Shown piece by piece: positions 37,240 through 50,366 of a stretch of 64,000 nucleotides of DNA. Origin of the DNA: Oasisia sp. SBJ-2009 (Eukaryota; Annelida; Polychaeta; Sabellida; Siboglinidae); NCBI GenBank assembly GCA_964017155.1, contig OZ024864.1:32619932-32683931 (forward strand). The letters are read 5' to 3'. Position numbers and translations under genes: made by a program. Under the pieces are notes generated by a model, which was not told the origin of the DNA, searched no databases, and saw only the letters and a program-made list of their open reading frames with translations. The stretch's first letter is position 1. The number at the start of each line of letters is the position of its first letter.

Positions 37240-37644
37240 GTTTAATTAGAAATTATTTAACTAACAAAAAAGGTATGTTGAAGTAGAGAACGAAAAATCT
37301 GAAATACATGATAGTTCAACCGGCGTACCTCAAGGCTCGATGTTAGGCCCACTGTTGTTTATTATATACATTATTGACTTTGCCAAGACCAGTGAACAAA
37401 TTATGTTCTGTACGGTTAGGTACTCTTGATTCATTTGCAACGTAATGAACAATATCGAAACGTAGACGATGCGTTAAATACAGAACCAGGAATAGTTAAT
37501 GAATTACTAAAACTTAACACTGTGTCTGTTAACTTAGCCAAAACAAAATACTTGGTTTCTAAAACAGCCAGTAACATTTACTCCTCCAGTAATATCGTAG
37601 GTAACGGTATTATTGATAGTGTCAATAATATATCAAATACATAG
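37240..37644 (+). pseudogene. Non-LTR reverse transcriptase relic inside the TIR element
   Basis: The + strand reads YVEVENEKSEIHDSSTGVPQ then GSMLGPLLFIIYIIDFA (PQG motif). After a stop and damage come VDDALNTEPGIVNELLKLNT and VSVNLAKTKYLVS. These are RT palm and thumb sequences of a CR1/Jockey-like element. The ADD catalytic box itself is lost between 37400 and 37430. It is a nested insertion or captured fragment. Confidence 0.75.
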
Positions 37645-37696
37645 TACTTCATAATATAAAGATTATGACATACTATATATGTTATTTACATATATA

Positions 37697-37719
37697 AACA
37701 TATATATATATATATATAT

Positions 37720-37774
<55 letters not shown>

Positions 37775-37790
37775 TATAGATATATAGATA
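37697..37790. repeat. (TA)n-(GATA)n compound microsatellite
   Basis: About 11 TA units are followed by about 13 GATA units and then a degraded GATATA run. Confidence 0.95.
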
Positions 37791-38008
37791 TTTACATACA
37801 ATAGCCGAATTACCCAGCCGTGCTTGGGGACAAAAAGCAGTCTTCCGCAATAACACCGTTTGAAAATTACAATCCCATTAATCTGTTCGGAATCGGTTCA
37901 TTTATGCTATGCACAAAGTATCCTACATAGATATCCCCTCATTTACATAGCGCGAAACCTAATTTAACCAAACTGTGCCAAGGCTGTGACGAAATCAAAG
38001 TGAGTGAT

Positions 38009-38317
38009 ATGGCACAGGCAGACAGAGTTACATTAAATAACTCGGCAATCCATCCACAATGCAAACAAATATATTTTGCAATACTCGGTTACATTTTACA
38101 TTTGTTTGCGCAATCCTTTGCCGACTGGTTCGGTATTCCATGGTTTCGCCGGTTTACCTCTCAATTGTTCCTCAGGTTACTATTACTAATTGAGACTGAC
38201 CAGAGGTGTGTTACCAATATGTTTCCTTTCTATCCCGGTATGTTTGACATACTTCTTTCCATTGTTATTTGTGGGGCTGTTAGCTTGTTCATTGTAGTCT
38301 TATATAAAAATGTATAA
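38009..38317 (+). CDS. Hypothetical 102-codon frame inside the TIR element
   Basis: The frame starts MAQADRVTLNNSAIHPQCKQ and ends with a hydrophobic stretch, FDILLSIVICGAVSLFIVVL, followed by YKNV and a stop. A second hydrophobic stretch (IYFAILGYILHLFAQ) lies near the start, so it could be a two-pass membrane peptide. I do not recognise it. It lies just inside the right arm. It may be a chance frame. Confidence 0.2.
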   Translation: MAQADRVTLNNSAIHPQCKQIYFAILGYILHLFAQSFADWFGIPWFRRFTSQLFLRLLLLIETDQRCVTNMFPFYPGMFDILLSIVICGAVSLFIVVLYKNV

Positions 38318-38442
38318 CTCTACGAACCATCTACATGGACCCATTATATCACATGCACAATATCAGGCGATACATGCAAATTTAGTATAGATGTGGGTCC
38401 ACAGGTAGAGAGGCGATGTCTTTTGGTAATGTGTGTATGTGT

Positions 38443-39131
<689 letters not shown>

Positions 39132-39453
39132 GGCGACACAGTGTCACATAGTCTACAGCCCAGATCGCAGCGTGGCAGAAGATCAGAGACGATTATTTCT
39201 ATTAAGGAAATTAGTTGAGCGCAACTCATCGAGCTATAGCAAGACGATCAGAAGCTCAAACACAGAAGCCAACGCGAAAAGGACTTCGGGTGTATTGTTT
39301 GTCGAGCCTGAACATTTGCGCTACAACTATAGAGCCGGTCGAACGTTAGCGGCAACGCGTGCAAGTCTGAAGACATAACTACACTCTGTGCGATTGAACA
39401 CCATTTCATCGCCGTTTTCCCTGCACCAAGTTGTCGCTGCCAGCGTTGCCGCC

Positions 39454-40134
39454 ATGCCATGGTCACCACCGCCCTCGGGTAAAAAGGTAGGCATTGTTAT
39501 ATAAAACAGTCCGAATTTAAAACTAAGTTATGCCACTTGCGAAAAGTATATGATGCATTTGCTAAAAAGCGTTATGGTTACTCAGATGTTGTTATTGCGT
39601 TTTCAGATGTGCGCAGTCGTGAATCGAGTTGCTGTTCTCCACCGTCATGATCACAGACGAGCCAAATCTGTCGGCGACAATATCAAGCATTCACATCCGC
39701 CGGCGCGGCCACGATTGCCGTCCAATTCGCATCGAAACGCGACATCGCCAAAACCCGTTGCTGTTCTCCACCTTCGCTACCGCCACCGCAAATCCGAAAA
39801 GCCGCGTGTCGTCACGATCACTGACGAACGAGCCAAATCTTACGGCGGCAACTTCACGCATTCACACATCCGCCGGCGTCGCCACGATCGCCGTTCAACT
39901 CGCATCGAAACGCGACATCGCCAAATAAAAGCGCTACAAGGGCAACTGACCGAATTCAGCGCAATGAGACAGCTTCTTTCAAATGCCCGAGCATCCGATG
40001 TTACCGCAGCAGCAGCCGGTATCAGTATCTCCGCATCGTATGTCCTGTCCGTGTCTTGTCTCTTTCTCTGTGGGCCACTACGACGTATTAGTGTCAACGC
40101 CCGATTCTGTGTTCAGTGTTGTTTAGTTTTGTGA
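39454..40134 (+). CDS. Hypothetical two-exon frame, Arg/His-rich (about 186 aa)
   Basis: ATG at 39454 sits in GCCGCCATGCC and reads MPWSPPPSGKK to a GTAGGC donor after 39486. TTGCGTTTTCAG precedes an exon starting at 39607 in the same phase and open to a TGA at 40132-40134. The region is CpG-rich and contains a diverged duplication (GTTGCTGTTCTCCACC at 39628 and 39757; GAGCCAAATCT at 39660 and 39830). The two copies fall in different frames, which argues against selection on the protein. I do not recognise the product; it may be part of a degraded retroelement. Confidence 0.25.
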
Positions 40135-40866
40135 CGAGGGGGTTGTTACGGGGGACCGTTGCAATTCCCGGATGAGATCCAGGGCCAATCGACTGGGCGT
40201 GCTGAAAAAGATCGCACTGTTGATTGGATTCCCCTGTTTGTGACCTGATGCTTATGGTGGTTTGTGGACGAGACCAACGTTGCTTGTCTGTTCGATTTAC
40301 TTCTCTGTTATGTGTATGTACTGCGTTATGTTCGAATTGCGGAGAAAGTCACCGAAGTCACCAAAACGTCCGAAACGACGAGATTCAAGTGTCACTTCGC
40401 AAAAGAACACTTGACATGGTAATGGACGATATAAATGTGGAACGTTAACATGCATAACTAAAAAACAACGAACATTATCATGAATCATTATGCCTATTGC
40501 TATACTTCATAGGCCTACGCTTCGTTCCATTCAATAAAACTATTAATAACGCCTATGTTGTCTTTATAGTTAAGTTTGTCTCGGTGAGCTCGTAATCGTG
40601 AGTTCCGCACCAGTTCCAACTAGTCCGAAAAACTACCCACAATGGTATATATAGGCTGTCCAAATAAAGCGGACCCCTGCCGCAGTGGCTTTAGCCGTTC
40701 ACCCACGATTTTAAAGTTCAAACGAATGACGTCATCGTGATTGTTGCTGAAATTACGTGACTTGTAAAGGCATGATGCATGCACGCATTCCCTCGCTCTT
40801 CCTGTGTGTCTCACACATACACACTATAATATTATGCACATGCATGCACGTGTGTATACACAAACA

Positions 40867-40994
<128 letters not shown>

Positions 40995-41036
40995 ATACTC
41001 ACACCGTGCCCCCATTGAGTTGGTCCTCCTTTGTGT

Positions 41037-41037
41037 G

Positions 41038-41081
<44 letters not shown>

Positions 41082-41100
41082 TGATGCGTGCGTGATGCGT
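41037..41100. repeat. (GCGT)n microsatellite
   Basis: About 11 GCGT units then GATGCGTGC repeats, separated from the (CA)n array by about 45 bases. CpG-containing and alternating purine-pyrimidine, so Z-DNA-prone. Confidence 0.9.
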
Positions 41101-43690
41101 GCATGCGTTCGTACGTGTCACGCATAAAAAACTTACGCGGTTCGATAACCCGATTTGGCCGTTTCTGTCGTCTGTGATTCGTCCAAATCCGAATTTTTGT
41201 TTTTCTAATATGGGGGGGGGGGGTAAACTGGTCAAAACTGGATAACAAGTTAAACTTTTGTGTCGATTCCTGGCGTGCCGTAGATCGCATTCGCGAACGT
41301 CGTCCTTTAAAAGTAAGCCGAGTTTCGATTAGCTAAGAACTGTGAATCAGGGCACAGGTTATAATTTGTTTACTCATCTCACTGGGAAAACTGCATGTCG
41401 TTATAGTAGATGATCAAATAAGGCCGGTTTTACTACGTCGTTACTACGAAATTTTTGTTCTCATTCATACGGGTTTCCCGCGGACCTGGTCAGGCTGTGT
41501 TTGTTATGTATCGCTTCGATGATATTGGTCGAACTTATTGTAAGTTTCCGCGTGAACGTATCGTAAAAATGCCTTACAGCAGCCATGGTTAGGCATTCGG
41601 GCAGTTAGACTAATTTGAGAGCTGTTTTGAAGTGGAATTTCAGCCAGTTGCCGGCGAGTAACCCTAACCTAAACACGCACCCACACACACGCACCCACAC
41701 ACGTAGCCGTAGGCGTAACCGAAGATTTCGGGGTCAGGTCGCCACAGATTGCCGAAATGTTCTTGAATTTGAATTTTTTGTCCGAGTACCCAGGAATGTT
41801 CTTGAATTTCACTGAATGTTCTTAAAGAGTGTCATAAACACCACGCACAATAGTAGCGAAACGTCGACGAAAGAATTATAGCAATATTTTGCGAAGACAA
41901 CATGGCAGCAAGACGATTCACTAGATGGTCTAGTAACGATCACGATCGCTCGATGTCGCCACTGGAACACGTGAGCCAATTAGAAACGCTCTCTCGTTAC
42001 ATGTTTGGCCACTTGCCAGTCAGATGCGCTCTTTCTTTGCATGTCTGGCTACTCGCCCGCTACCGTCCATAGTGTTTATTTTTATTTAGTTTCCATCACA
42101 GTATTTCCTTTATGGTTGACATAATCGCCAAGCTGCAACTGAAAGGTGACTGCAAATGTAGATACAAGTAGTTTAGTGGGCAATGATTATAAAATAGGAT
42201 CGGGAAAGATCGCCACGACATGCACAATTTAGTGTTCTGCACGAAGCAATCTAACAATAAATATGTCACATACAATGTTTGTGAGCTCGCCTGTGATTCC
42301 CATAAATCGGCAACACATTCACAGGCATTGCACTGCAAGCATAACACTCGAGAGGCTATGTCAAATACAACCTGTTTGAAAGCTGACATTTATATTTTGG
42401 GAAAATACAAGTATGACTTTGATTATGGCCAAGTAGATGTCTCTGATTAGACCAAGGAGGGCATTGATTGCACTTCTTTATATGTGCAAGTGGGCTTATA
42501 TAATTGGTTTACCATGTACTATAAAATATGTGTTAGCTGCTTACGTAGGAGTGGGTTTTGTCTGTCTGTAATGATGTCTGAATGACTCAGAATGCATTAA
42601 CTTAAAATAAGCCAGGCAGTCCATAATAAAATGCCTATCTGTTGCTTTCAGGAGAGACAGTGCTAATGACTATTATAATATTCAAATGAAGCCCAACTGA
42701 ACTCTGCCAATTTGGAGACCAACATAGTTGGGTACCAGGATGGATCCTGACGAAAGAACAAAGAGGGTATTGATCTATGATCCTACTAATCCATTTTCTG
42801 AGCAAGAAAAACTTATGGTAACTGCCTGGGCTTTGGGGACATCTAGTGCCAAGTGTGTTCTTAAGTAATTTGCACTATTATGTGAATAACACATTGACCA
42901 CTATTTCTCTCCTTTGCATACGCACTGACCACTATCACATTACTGACCTGTAAATGTTGATCCGTGTGAATACAAAGGTTGTTACTACTGTCATGCCAGT
43001 TTCAGTGTCTCACACGGCACGCGAAATGCTTGGACAATCAATTTAGTATGTGTGAGGTACGCAGGTGGACATTAGTCGATTTTCTTGTATTTGAACCGTA
43101 AATTTGGTCCAACGGGCTGCCAATGACGATTACTTCGACCAGACTGAACACCTGGTAGTTGACCACTCGTTCAAGGTGCAAGCTATAACACACAAGTAAG
43201 TAAGAGATTCACACAACATGTTTTGAACGACAGCCTTTGCTGTGCATAATTCCCACCATATAGATATTAGAAAAAGGTTGATTCGGCTCTAGGCAGTGGT
43301 TTTAATGAAAGCTCGTTCAAAGCGTCGAGGTCACTTGTTGCGTGTGTAGGGCAATTTACAGAGGAGTGGCAATAGCATCCAGCATGAATGCTGGATGTCT
43401 AGCATCATTATTTTATGAGTTGTTGGTTTCTGGCGAGCTGTTAGCGACTCGTGCATCTTTATGCTTTCATGCAGATGTATAATCGCTTCAAATTCATAAC
43501 AATTAATTTTTTATTGGCATTGTAGTTTTATAACGGCTGTTTTACTGCTGCGCGCGACCGTACAAAGCTTGTGCTGGCGCCGACTCAATACCGACTGAAC
43601 GACAATGAGATTTCAACCAAGGATATTATAGATATAGAATCCATGTTTCAACCTCTTCCCTGTCAGCAGTAAACCAATTGTAGCCAATAC
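41100..43690 (+). other. No recognised gene; several protein-like short frames with splice-like borders
   Basis: Frames that look protein-like include 41902-41970 (MAARRFTRWSSNDHDRSMSP..., followed by GTGAGC), 42220-42450 (ends YDFDYGQVDVSD), 42740-42868 (MDPDERTKRVLIYDPTNPFS) and 43098-43195 (RAANDDYFDQTEHLVVDHSF, followed by GTAAGTAAG). I could not join them in phase without meeting stops, and I recognise none. They could be exons of an unknown gene, a decayed gene, or chance. Confidence 0.25.
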
Positions 43691-43793
<103 letters not shown>

Positions 43794-43832
43794 TTATTGC
43801 GTCACTAACCCAGGTTAAACTTGAATATTAAG

Positions 43833-43984
43833 AAGTAGTAGTACTACTAGTAGTAGTAGTAGTAGTAGTAGCAGTAGCAGTAGCAGTAGCAGTAGCAGTA
43901 GCAGTAGCAGTAGCAGTAGCAGTAGCAGTAGCAGTAGCAGTAGCAGTAGCAGTAGCAGTAGCAGTAGCAGTAGTAGTAGTACTT
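43833..43984. repeat. (AGT)n and (AGTAGC)n microsatellite
   Basis: AGT units flank a long, very regular AGTAGC hexamer array. The central regularity suggests recent expansion from the AGT run. Confidence 0.97.
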
Positions 43985-44014
43985 AGAAGGGACCCTTAGA
44001 AGTACTTACTAGTA

Positions 44015-44325
44015 ATAGCGCAGTGGCACAATGGTTAGGCTACTAAGAGAACCTGGGTTCGAATCCTGTGCTGCCGTGTCAAATCGTGGGCAAGTTGTGA
44101 CTCTCTACATTGCTCCAGTTCACTCAGCAGTATGAATGAGTACCGTTTACCGTTGTTAGGGATATTTGTGTGCGAGTAGTTTTCGCGCATTAATCGCCGC
44201 GTGACGGGACACTTCTCTCAGAAAAGTCGAGATTGTGTTCGATTGAACAGGCCTGTCTGGAAGTAAGATATAAAGCATCTTGATTAGTCCCGAGGACTGG
44301 CTACTGGACTATATAAGAACTTAAT
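44015..44325 (+). mobile_element. tRNA-derived SINE, near full length
   Basis: TAGCGCAGTGGCACAATGGT (A box region) and GGGTTCGAATCC (B box) form a clear tRNA-like head. Then come TGGGCAAGTTGTGACTCTCT, TTGCTCCAGTTCACTCAGCA and the tail CCCGAGGACTGGCTACTGGA with CTATATAAGAACTTAA. This is the best-preserved head in the window. It is inserted just after the AGTAGC microsatellite. Confidence 0.85.
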
Positions 44326-45096
44326 TTGTTATTGTCTGTGGTTTGGTTACGGGGAGGGCGGAAGGCATACAATACTGTAATAATATAATGTATACTTTGT
44401 GCAATTAGTCTATCGTGCTCATATGCAAGTTGGTTGCTACAAAGGTTTGGTCCGAAGAATTATGCAAATATCATGGAATGTCATTATTACTCTACACTAA
44501 CCTTACAATAAAATAGTAAGAACATTCTAAATCATTACAATGTTAACATATACAAACGCATTATTGTTCTTCTTCTTTCCGTTCATACCAACAATCAATC
44601 TCAAGATTATTCTAGCATTTAAAGACATCAGCAAACAATGGTGGACAAGTGAGATTTATAAAGATACGTTTTAAATGACGCCGGAATATAGCAATACTTT
44701 CAGCTGATCTAAAACCTGATGGAAGCATATTACAGATTGGATGTACCTACAGTAAAAAAAACTTAGTCTCAATAATGGTATCGACTTCCGAGACAAAACG
44801 TAAATAAAAAATAGAATATCGAAGCTAGATTGGTTTTCTTGCTAGATAAAACGTTGGTTGGACGGCGAAGACACTGGTACTGATAGGAAGAAGTGGAGAG
44901 AATCAGCAGAGAGACCAGCCACCTGTACGGGACCTGAAACTCTCTGTTGTCTGACGCTTCTATCGTGGTTGGTCTCGGCTATTTTTTATCACGACATATA
45001 GGCACTGAATTATTGGTCTCCGCTAGCGTTTGCAGGTGGCGTGACCGAATGTTGCTGATTTGATAACCTTTTCTAGCAGCTGCTGCTTATGTGACG

Positions 45097-45135
<39 letters not shown>
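45097..45135. repeat. (CAG)13 microsatellite
   Basis: Thirteen uninterrupted CAG units, with a nearby inverted AGCAGCTGCTGCT at 45076. Open frames through it have Ser or Leu runs but no recognisable protein. Confidence 0.95.
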
Positions 45136-45136
<1 letters not shown>

Positions 45137-45659
45137 GAATACGATAACGCACTCACTAGAAAGCGTAACATATATAATAATTATAAAAAACAGTTCGTTC
45201 TTTCCCTGTATGTTGTCCCACATGTGCGTCACATTTGCATGTACTGGGCTAGAATGTTGCAGAGAGTTGGGGAGCTCAATCTGTCAAAAAGTTGTAGTTG
45301 TCATTAATAAAAATCGTTGTTACAGAACTGGTAACAGTTTGGAATTTATCTGTGTGTCGTTCGCCAGCAGGAAGCTGCGATTACGATAAGCTGTTCACAA
45401 TAGGTTTTTCAGTTGATCTGTCTTTCGCTTTGTTGACGACGCCCGACCACAACAAGTCGGGTCGTGTGAACGTTGCTAAGACTGTTCACAGTTTTGGTTG
45501 CAACTCACTGTCGTCTGGCTAGCTTGGCCGCTAAAAAATCATGCCCGTGCGGCGACCATGACAACGTACACGTGAACTGAAGTTCATATTTCATAACGAC
45601 ATGGTATAAACACTTCGAATCCGCGCTTTCAGTTTCATGGCTGAACAATTATTTGAGAT

Positions 45660-47203
45660 GGGGAAACCTGGGTAAGTTGAGCCATTTTTATTCGTTAAGG
45701 CGGCATATCTTGTAATGCCTACAACGACATGGCGTGTATATATACAAATGATATATTCCATGCAGAATCGGCACAGGCAACATGGTGAGCAGTAAAAAGA
45801 TGGTGAAAATGCTCAACTTATCCCATTGGTGGGGTAAGTTGATCCATCCACTGGGGTAAGTTAATCCACTTTTGCTGAGAAAAATGGTATTGCATTTACC
45901 TCACCAAATATTTAGCATAATCAATTTATATCGACCTTCAGTGATATGTAGGTCTTCCGTTACACCGGCACGGTTATGTAAGTGTAGCCTTGACTAAAAA
46001 TAAATTATCGCTTAATGCGAATAGAAATTACAAGTTCGGTAGGGCTACGTATTTGACAAACGCCAATTAGTCACGTCAGATAAGAAACATATTAAACACC
46101 ACCGACACGTTGTACACTCCTGTAGCTTACTACTACTACATGTAGCTTACCAAATTTTCTAATATCTAATGTAGATTAGATATTAGAACATTTTCATTTT
46201 CACAAAGAACAGTAAATGAATGGAACAGATTATCGGCTGATTGTGTAAGTGCTAGTAGTGTTAATATGTTCAAAAATAAAATTGACATGTACCTAAGAAG
46301 GGCGGGGCACATTTAGATAGATAGGTTGGACTCTCGATAAGCCAAAGGGCTTCCTTGTCCACCTGCCATCTTGAGTTGATTCTCTAGGTGGCAATCTTGT
46401 TAAATCTTGTTAAATACATGCATGTAGTCCATATTTTGAAGTCTAAATACGCTGCATGCATGTCCTATAAGTAAATGACACTTGCTTAGGTTACATTTAG
46501 ACACCAGTTGGCAACTATGTCGGACAGAACCCCGATACTCTTTTCACATACCAATTAAAAATCTGATTTCGTTGTTATAAATGTGTAAGATTTACATTGT
46601 AAGCATTATTAAAATACAAAGTTGTATGTTTAGATGAATTTAAAATGTGTTAGAGATAGAAAATATGGATGTCGTATGGAAACATTTCATTGTCGAAACG
46701 ACTTGTCTACTACCTACAACGGAATTGAGATTTACCAGTATAAAAACTTTACCAGTCACGAAAATGCATATTTGAAACGACATTATGTGTTGTCACAAAT
46801 GATAAATTACATGGGATAAGTGATCCATGGATAAATTAACCCCAATTTGACTGGGTCAACTTGCCCCGCATAGTACTATAAAACGCATTCATTTGATGAA
46901 CCCTACTGACGCATGGTAGGTAAATTTAACTAACTACGAAGGAAGCCTAATTTAACAACTGTTTCATATTACCTGCAGAATAATGTAAATCTATCTGTAT
47001 AGTAAACATAACACAAATTCACATACCTGTTCCAACAATTTCCATTTTACCGCCCCAAAACCATGTTTTATTCACAGAGCATCAATAAAACATAATGTTT
47101 TAGTTATCAATAGGTGGTAACACCTTTCAGCTAAGACTACCCATGAAGCATTGGGAAGGCGTGACTCAACTTAACCCAAGGATCAACTTACCTCAGTCTC
47201 CCC
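45660..47203. mobile_element. TIR element with repeated GGGTAAGTTGA motifs
   Basis: The left end GGGGAAACCTGGGTAAGTTG is matched at the right by the inverse-like CAACTTACCTCAGTCTCCCC. Internal copies of GGGGTAAGTTGATCCA occur at about 45834 and 45855, and inverted or related ones at 46812-46870 and 47163-47190. No transposase was seen. A non-LTR tail (46190-46424) is inserted in it. The target duplication is not clear. Confidence 0.55.
46190..46424 (+). mobile_element. 3' end of a non-LTR retrotransposon (truncated)
   Basis: The + strand reads FSQRTVNEWNRLSADCVSAS then SVNMFKNKIDMYLRRAGHI and a stop, the typical non-LTR polymerase C-terminus (VNEWNRL...S-N-FK-K-D). The 3' end is a tandem TTGTTAAATC tail. 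It is the same family as 690-906. Confidence 0.8.
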
Positions 47204-47308
47204 TACCATGTCCATATTAGGTGAGGTAATTTTGTTTGGATTCTGCTGCTGTTCCAGGCGTTCAGCAATTCGGACATTCTGCACTACAGACCGCGTGAGG
47301 ACGGGTCA

Positions 47309-47705
47309 GAACTCTCTCTCTCTCTTCTCCCTCTTCTCTCTTTCTTCTCTCTCTTCTCTCTCTCTCACTCTCTCTTCTCTCTCTCACTCTCTCTTCTCTC
47401 TCTCACTCTCCCACTCTCTCTTTTCTCTCTCACTCTCTCTCTTCTCTCTCTCTCTTCTCACTCTCTCTTCTCTCTCTCTCTCCTATCTCTCTCACTCTCT
47501 CTCACACTGTGTCTTATTTCTCTCTCTCTCTCTCTCTCTCTCCCTCTCTCTCACTATCTCTCTCTTCTCTGTCGTCTCTCTTTCTCTCTCACTCTCTCTC
47601 GCTCTCTCTACTCTCTCACTCTCTCTTCTCTCTCTTTCGCTCTCTTCTCTCTCTCTCTCTTCTCTCTCTCTCTATTCTCTCTCTTCTCTCTCACTCTCTC
47701 TCTAT
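47309..47705. repeat. (CT)n-rich polypyrimidine tract
   Basis: About 400 bases of CTCTCT with interspersed TTCTC and ACTCTC, ending in TATATA. The strand asymmetry (pyrimidine on +) makes it triplex-prone. The Ser/Leu frame over it is an artefact. Confidence 0.95.
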
Positions 47706-48607
47706 ATATATATTGCGCCTTCAACCAGTATAACATTGTCCGTTACGTTTGTCTATGAATCTGTTCATTCGCGTAATTTTATAACAATTTCTAAAATAAT
47801 AAAGCTATATTTGTATAGAAACATCGGCGTGTTCTCACTGGGGAAACCAATGAAACCGGGTGATGACAAATCCTTGTTCCCCGAGATGCAAGTGATTTCG
47901 CGCAAGCTTGTCACACCCACGACCCACAACATGTTAATTTGCATCTCAACCTTTTGAAAGACCAAATGCCAGTCTGCCTTAGTATGCGGACTGCGTAGCG
48001 TAGCTGTGTTTTAAATTGCCCAAACGTTATTTTTACATTCTTATTGGGTAATATATTCCTCCTACGAGAATGTCATGCTTGTATATAATAGCTTGTCATT
48101 TTTTAGACACCTTTGATCAACCCGGATGTATGTAAATAACATCTCGGTTTGCCTGCTGCGTACAATGGCAACTGATTTATGATTGGTTAGACTGCTGCTG
48201 TTTGTGTAAATATCTACAGTAAATATTCTAGTGATGTTGTGGATTATACAACGTTTCGTCCCGAAGATGAATTCAGTATCTGTTGCCTATGTGTGTTTAT
48301 TAGTGTAGATTATCTCCCGTGGGTTATATTCGATACAATTACTCTGAAAACGTGACAAAGGTTTGCGAGCTCAGCGAAAGTTCCGAAACCATCGTTAGCT
48401 ATAATACTTACTTGTTTGGCATAATTGTTTCAACAAAATGAGGTTCGTGTGGAACAGTAAGATAACAGTTGGTTCATCTACGCGGTTACTATTGGTTGAT
48501 GCCAGTTTTGTAAACATGATCTAAATACACGGAAACCTGTAATATTACCCGTGATTTGAACTGACAGCGATGACAGCTGACATATCGGCATATTGAAAGA
48601 ACGCCAA

Positions 48608-48612
<5 letters not shown>

Positions 48613-48652
<40 letters not shown>

Positions 48653-48662
48653 GTAATATACA

Positions 48663-48755
<93 letters not shown>
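48613..48755. repeat. (TA)n microsatellites, two blocks
   Basis: 48613-48650 and 48668-48755 are separated by a short CGTAATATACAA spacer. They end about 30 bases before the TTAA element. Confidence 0.95.
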
Positions 48756-48756
<1 letters not shown>

Positions 48757-48786
48757 CTTAGCATAACATGTGGTATTTCATATTAA

Positions 48787-50063
48787 AGGAACATGCAACC
48801 CAAAAAGTAAAAATTGCTTAAACCATTAAACAATGTTCATTGAATCATATCCCATATTTTGTTATTTTTTTCTGAAATGATTTGTTGCCTTTTAAGGATA
48901 ATTAGTGAACCTCCATGGAGGCTGACATTTTGGACATTTCGCATGTGGTCGTGTGACGTCACAGATCCACCACCGCTAGCGCCTCGGGTGGGCAAAACAA
49001 AACAAATTCTTCACGTACCCACTGAGTCTGAGATATATTCATCCATTTAATTAGTTACAGAGCGTTAGCTATAAAAAAAAACGCCGTCCCTTATAATATA
49101 AACATTCATAAAGAATAGGATAAAGAATAATGATGCTCAAGTAGAGACTGCAACAAAGGAAATCGCGCAATCCATTTTGGACTTGGTTGGTTCGACGGAG
49201 CTTAATAACTTTTATTATCGCCCACTTTCATATGTAAAAAAATCGTTTATCCAACTAATTATTCCAGTCGACCGTCGCGCAATGAATATTTTACTAATCA
49301 TTGATTTTTATTATAATAAAGGAAATACATTGAATGATATTCTAGTACCCCATATATAGTATTTCCATACATTAAGTTCGTCCCTTTTGCGAGACCCTTC
49401 TTCGCGTGCAACACCGACCCTTCGCTTCGGCCCCGAACTTTTCGTTCTGTGCACAAATTCAGTGGGGACAGTAGCTTCGTTCAACAGTCGTCTTTCACCC
49501 AATCCCGGCAACCTGTGTTCCATATCAACGGTGACATGGTCCTGGTAAACAATTTTCCGGTTGAAATTGAATGTTTCCACTGTATGACTGGTACCTATAT
49601 TGTGGAGCCATTTGATCGCCAACTCGCCCTTCGACGGCGGGCTTCGTAGATAATTTATTGGCATTTGGACAAATCTCTTTCCTTTCACGGACTCTTCTCC
49701 TGCCTTCTTTTGACATCCGTATGCTTGATATTCAAGCATTTCATTATCCCAAGACTCATAAAACAACTCGATTCATGTCGCTATGTTAGTGTTTACATAT
49801 TACGCTATATCGCTGAGGTGGTGGACCGCCTACGTCACACTCACGCATTCTCTCGCGTTAATCTTCGTGAGTTCCCCGTGAAATGGGCAACAATGGCAGC
49901 GCCCATTGTCAGTGAAAATGCACGTTTCAAGATTAATTTTATGATGTATAACATTCTTACAAAATTAAACAAAACATACATGTGTTACAATATTCTATCA
50001 TGAATGGTGTGTGGGAATTGGGGGGATTTTAACGCATTTTCAACACTATGGTTGCATGTTCCT
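48787..50063. mobile_element. Kolobok-like DNA transposon with TTAA target duplication
   Basis: AGGAACATGCAACC at 48787 and its inverse GGTTGCATGTTCCT ending at 50063 are each flanked by TTAA (48783-48786 and 50064-50067). TTAA duplication with ends beginning AGGAAC fits Kolobok; piggyBac ends usually begin CCC. The interior contains a 151-codon minus-strand frame (49311-49766) and no recognised transposase domain. Confidence 0.75.
49311..49766 (-). CDS. Hypothetical 151-codon frame within the TTAA element
   Basis: The frame starts MFYESWDNEMLEYQAYGCQK and is basic and hydrophilic in the middle (GKRFVQMPINYLRSPPSKGE, then VDMEHRLPGLGERRLLNEA). It runs inside the 1.28-kb element on the minus strand. 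I recognise no domain; a C2CH THAP pattern, as in Kolobok proteins, was not evident. It may be a captured or decayed piece of the element's protein. Confidence 0.3.
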   Translation of the reverse strand: MFYESWDNEMLEYQAYGCQKKAGEESVKGKRFVQMPINYLRSPPSKGELAIKWLHNIGTSHTVETFNFNRKIVYQDHVTVDMEHRLPGLGERRLLNEATVPTEFVHRTKSSGPKRRVGVAREEGSRKRDELNVWKYYIWGTRISFNVFPLL

Positions 50064-50366
50064 TTAATTAAATGTTTGTTATTTTTTGGGCTGGTGGGGT
50101 GGGCATGTAAATATATAGATAGCAGGATGTAATATAATATGAATTCAAGCCAACCATGTATGTGTGTATACTTGGTGTTGACACATTTAAGCCACCGTTT
50201 AATCCGAAGTTCTAATTTACTGGAGGGGCCATATACATGTCTGCCCCCCCCCACTGAAATTCCAGGGGGCAGCTGCCCCCTATTCCCTCTTTTGTGATCA
50301 GCTGTCTAAAGTGAATGATTGTGTGACTGGACCAGACAGCAACTAGTGATAGCCATGCAACGACCC

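Noticed and set aside
47208..47957. 249-codon Ser/Leu-rich frame
   Set aside because: It is the (CT)n tract read as SLSLSL; the flanks have no protein features.
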